A DNA stretch of 50,562 nucleotides from NCBI GenBank assembly GCA_016781085.1, contig JADDQZ010000013.1:1-50562 (forward strand), read 5' to 3'. The stretch comes from Actinomycetota bacterium. Its GTDB lineage: Bacteria; Actinomycetota; Thermoleophilia; Solirubrobacterales; Solirubrobacteraceae. How positions within the stretch are numbered: the stretch's first letter is position 1; each line of letters begins with the position of its first letter. Position numbers and translations under genes: made by a program. Shown in pieces: positions 49,230-50,562 of the stretch. The notes beneath the pieces are model-generated. The model was not told the DNA's origin, made no database searches, and saw nothing but the letters and a program-made list of their open reading frames with translations.

Positions 49230-49913
49230 GTGGTCGACTCAACCAACGCTCGCGCGGCCGTGCTGGCGCGAAGCGGCGTGCCGCACGGGACCCTCGTAAC
49301 CGCCGACAATCAAACAGCAGGCCGCGGCCGCCGCGGCCGCCGTTGGAATGCACCATCCGGGCAAGCCTTGCTGCTCTCGCTCGTGCTGCGCCGTTGGGAC
49401 GACCTGCTGGCGCTCCGGGCGGGCTTGGCGGCGGCCGACTTGGCCGGCGCGCAAGCCACGGTGAAGTGGCCGAACGACGTTCTGGTCGGAGGTCGCAAAG
49501 TTGCCGGAGTACTGGCCGAGCGCCGACACGGTGAGGAATGGGTCGTCCTGGGAGTCGGCGTCAACGCTGCTGTGGACGTCGAGCGGCTGGAGCCGGCTCT
49601 CCAAGCCACTGCCGGCTCCCTCGGACGCGACCCATCCGAAATGGGAAGAACGCTTGAAGACTTTCTGCGCTTGCTTCAGGCGCGCCTGCATCAGCCGCAA
49701 ACCGCGGCACTGCGGGACTTGCGGGCTCGGGACGCGCTTGCCGGTCAGGAAGTCTCTTGGGCTACGGCAGGCGGACCGCTGGACCGAACCGGCACGGCGG
49801 TGGGAATCGATGGTTGCGGGCGTCTACTCGTGCGCGGCCGCCACGCTGACGAGATCGTCGCTCTTTCGGGTGGTGAGGTTCAGACGGTGCGCGCGGCGAC
49901 CGAACGGCACTAG
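49230..49913 (+). CDS. birA: biotin-[acetyl-CoA carboxylase] ligase
   Basis: At least 227 aa. DSTN (~3), TADNQTAGRGRRGRRW (~25), LKWPNDVLV-like VKWPNDVLVGGRKVAGVL (~80), LGVGVN (~107), then a C-terminal BPL domain. No helix-turn-helix precedes it, so it is a pure ligase without repressor function. GTG 49230 starts right at the conserved strand. The frame is open upstream, and a CTG at 49179, with GGAG 7 nt before it, would add 17 residues (LDLDALVPLGRPRLHLR) that fit the family better and overlap the SAM enzyme gene. Confidence 0.9.
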   Translation: MVDSTNARAAVLARSGVPHGTLVTADNQTAGRGRRGRRWNAPSGQALLLSLVLRRWDDLLALRAGLAAADLAGAQATVKWPNDVLVGGRKVAGVLAERRHGEEWVVLGVGVNAAVDVERLEPALQATAGSLGRDPSEMGRTLEDFLRLLQARLHQPQTAALRDLRARDALAGQEVSWATAGGPLDRTGTAVGIDGCGRLLVRGRHADEIVALSGGEVQTVRAATERH

Positions 49914-49937
49914 TAAGGCCTCTGCCCGGTCGTGACC

Positions 49938-50562
49938 TCAGGCGGCGTCGGCAGAGCCCGGATCGCCGCCGGCGCTGGCGACATCTCGAGCCACCATGGC
50001 GCGCTGCACGGCGTCCGTCATGTTGGAAGCGCCACTAGCCGACTTTCTTGCTGCTGTGGTACGCCGACGGGGCGTAGGGGCGGCGGCAGTGGCCTGCTCA
50101 GCCTGTGCTCCCTCCACCGCGCTCGACGCCGTCGTCCGGGCCCGCGACGGCCGCTTCCGCGCTGCTGGTGGGGGCGCCGCGACGTCGGACGCTGCCTCGG
50201 GAGTCGTCGTGGCCGCGCGGGCAGGACGCTTGCGAGGAGCGGATTTCGCGGGCGCGGGGCTTGCTGGAGGAGGGTTCGTACTCAATCGATCCGCCTGGTC
50301 CGGCCGCGAGGGACCGTCATCTGTAACGGTTGCCTTGCGCGCGCGGCTGGGTCGCTTACGGACCGGCGTGGCCTGCGCCTCTTCAGCGCCATCAGCGCCT
50401 CGCTCCTCGATGGTGGTCCTGCCCGCCTCCGGCAAGGCGGCCGACTTGCGCGCGCGACTGGTCCGCTTGGGCGGGGTGGGGGTTTCCTCGGCGGTATCGG
50501 TGCTCGTGTCCCCGTTGGGCGCCGACTTGCGCGCGCGACTGGTCCGCTTGGGCGGCGACGGG
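49938..50562 (-). CDS. basic Ala/Pro/Arg/Lys repeat protein, histone-tail-like (N-terminus beyond window)
   Basis: The frame stays open to the window end, so only the last ~207 residues are seen. It is a low-complexity chain with degenerate repeats around PPKRTSRARKSA (twice exactly), VRKRPSRARKA, PRKRPARA, ARKRPSRAR and PRRRTTAARKSA, joined by Thr/Ala/Pro/Glu spacers. Such tails bind DNA in HupB- and H1-like proteins; KRPxR recalls an AT-hook without the Gly. It ends in a short non-repetitive helix (SNMTDAVQRAMVARDVA). The N-terminal domain needed to name it is outside the window. Confidence 0.65.
   Translation of the reverse strand, partial: PSPPKRTSRARKSAPNGDTSTDTAEETPTPPKRTSRARKSAALPEAGRTTIEERGADGAEEAQATPVRKRPSRARKATVTDDGPSRPDQADRLSTNPPPASPAPAKSAPRKRPARAATTTPEAASDVAAPPPAARKRPSRARTTASSAVEGAQAEQATAAAPTPRRRTTAARKSASGASNMTDAVQRAMVARDVASAGGDPGSADAA
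50440..50555 (-). repeat. 35-bp exact direct repeat in the basic-repeat protein gene
   Basis: 50440-50474 and 50521-50555 are identical, 81 nt (27 codons) apart, and both encode PPKRTSRARKSA in frame. Exact DNA identity, against diverged copies downstream, suggests recent duplication. Confidence 0.8.

Noticed and set aside
50440-50555. Possible insertion-site duplication or CRISPR repeats
   Set aside because: The two copies keep the reading frame and encode the same peptide repeat, so they are internal gene repeats.

Overview
This is a contiguous stretch of a GC-rich, densely packed bacterial chromosome with no mobile elements, rRNA, tRNA or CRISPR array that I can see. The gene set points to an actinobacterium, probably of the class Thermoleophilia. 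It has a stand-alone 5'-3' exonuclease, a SpoIID-type secreted protein, a short one-membrane-segment FtsH, DUF2236/MpaB oxygenases, and a ccmABCD-hemA-hemC-cobA/hemD operon. The lineage call is an inference from family resemblance, not a search result. Both window edges cut genes: a GT4 glycosyltransferase on the left and a basic Ala/Pro/Arg/Lys repeat protein on the right.

Layout. 1-10 kb: glycosyltransferase fragment, PolX DNA polymerase with PHP domain, thioredoxin, a giant hybrid histidine kinase and ileS. 10-17 kb: small membrane protein, MATE exporter, alpha/beta hydrolase with degenerate catalytic residues, fumC with a strong terminator, and three small uncharacterised proteins. 16-19 kb: a TPP enzyme and a succinate-semialdehyde dehydrogenase in a tight operon, resembling the cyanobacterial 2-oxoglutarate decarboxylase/SSADH bypass of the TCA cycle. 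19-26 kb: SpoIID protein, exonuclease, YchF, PAP2 phosphatase, a diacylglycerol-kinase-like protein and FtsH. 26-30 kb: an oxalate/formate-type MFS transporter with an overlapping 42-aa membrane partner, a DUF1385 protein and an M20 peptidase. 30-34 kb: RarA, two DUF2236 oxygenases and small proteins.

34-44 kb is a tetrapyrrole/cytochrome block: precorrin-2 dehydrogenase, a chemoreceptor, a MogA-like gene without a normal start codon, then ccmABCD, hemA, hemC and cobA/hemD in a chain of overlapping genes. It covers ALA formation up to uroporphyrinogen III (without hemB), the branch to siroheme/B12, and heme export for cytochrome c maturation. 44-50 kb: tungstate/molybdate-type ABC transporter genes (tupC, tupB, no tupA) divergent from a GntR regulator fused to an oxyanion-sensing PBP-like domain, then a methyltransferase, SAM hydroxide adenosyltransferase and biotin ligase.

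Two sequence-level patterns recur. At least nine genes have a TANNNT hexamer 6-10 nt before the start codon and no Shine-Dalgarno, which fits leaderless transcription. At two convergent gene junctions the short segment holding both stop codons has been tandemly duplicated.
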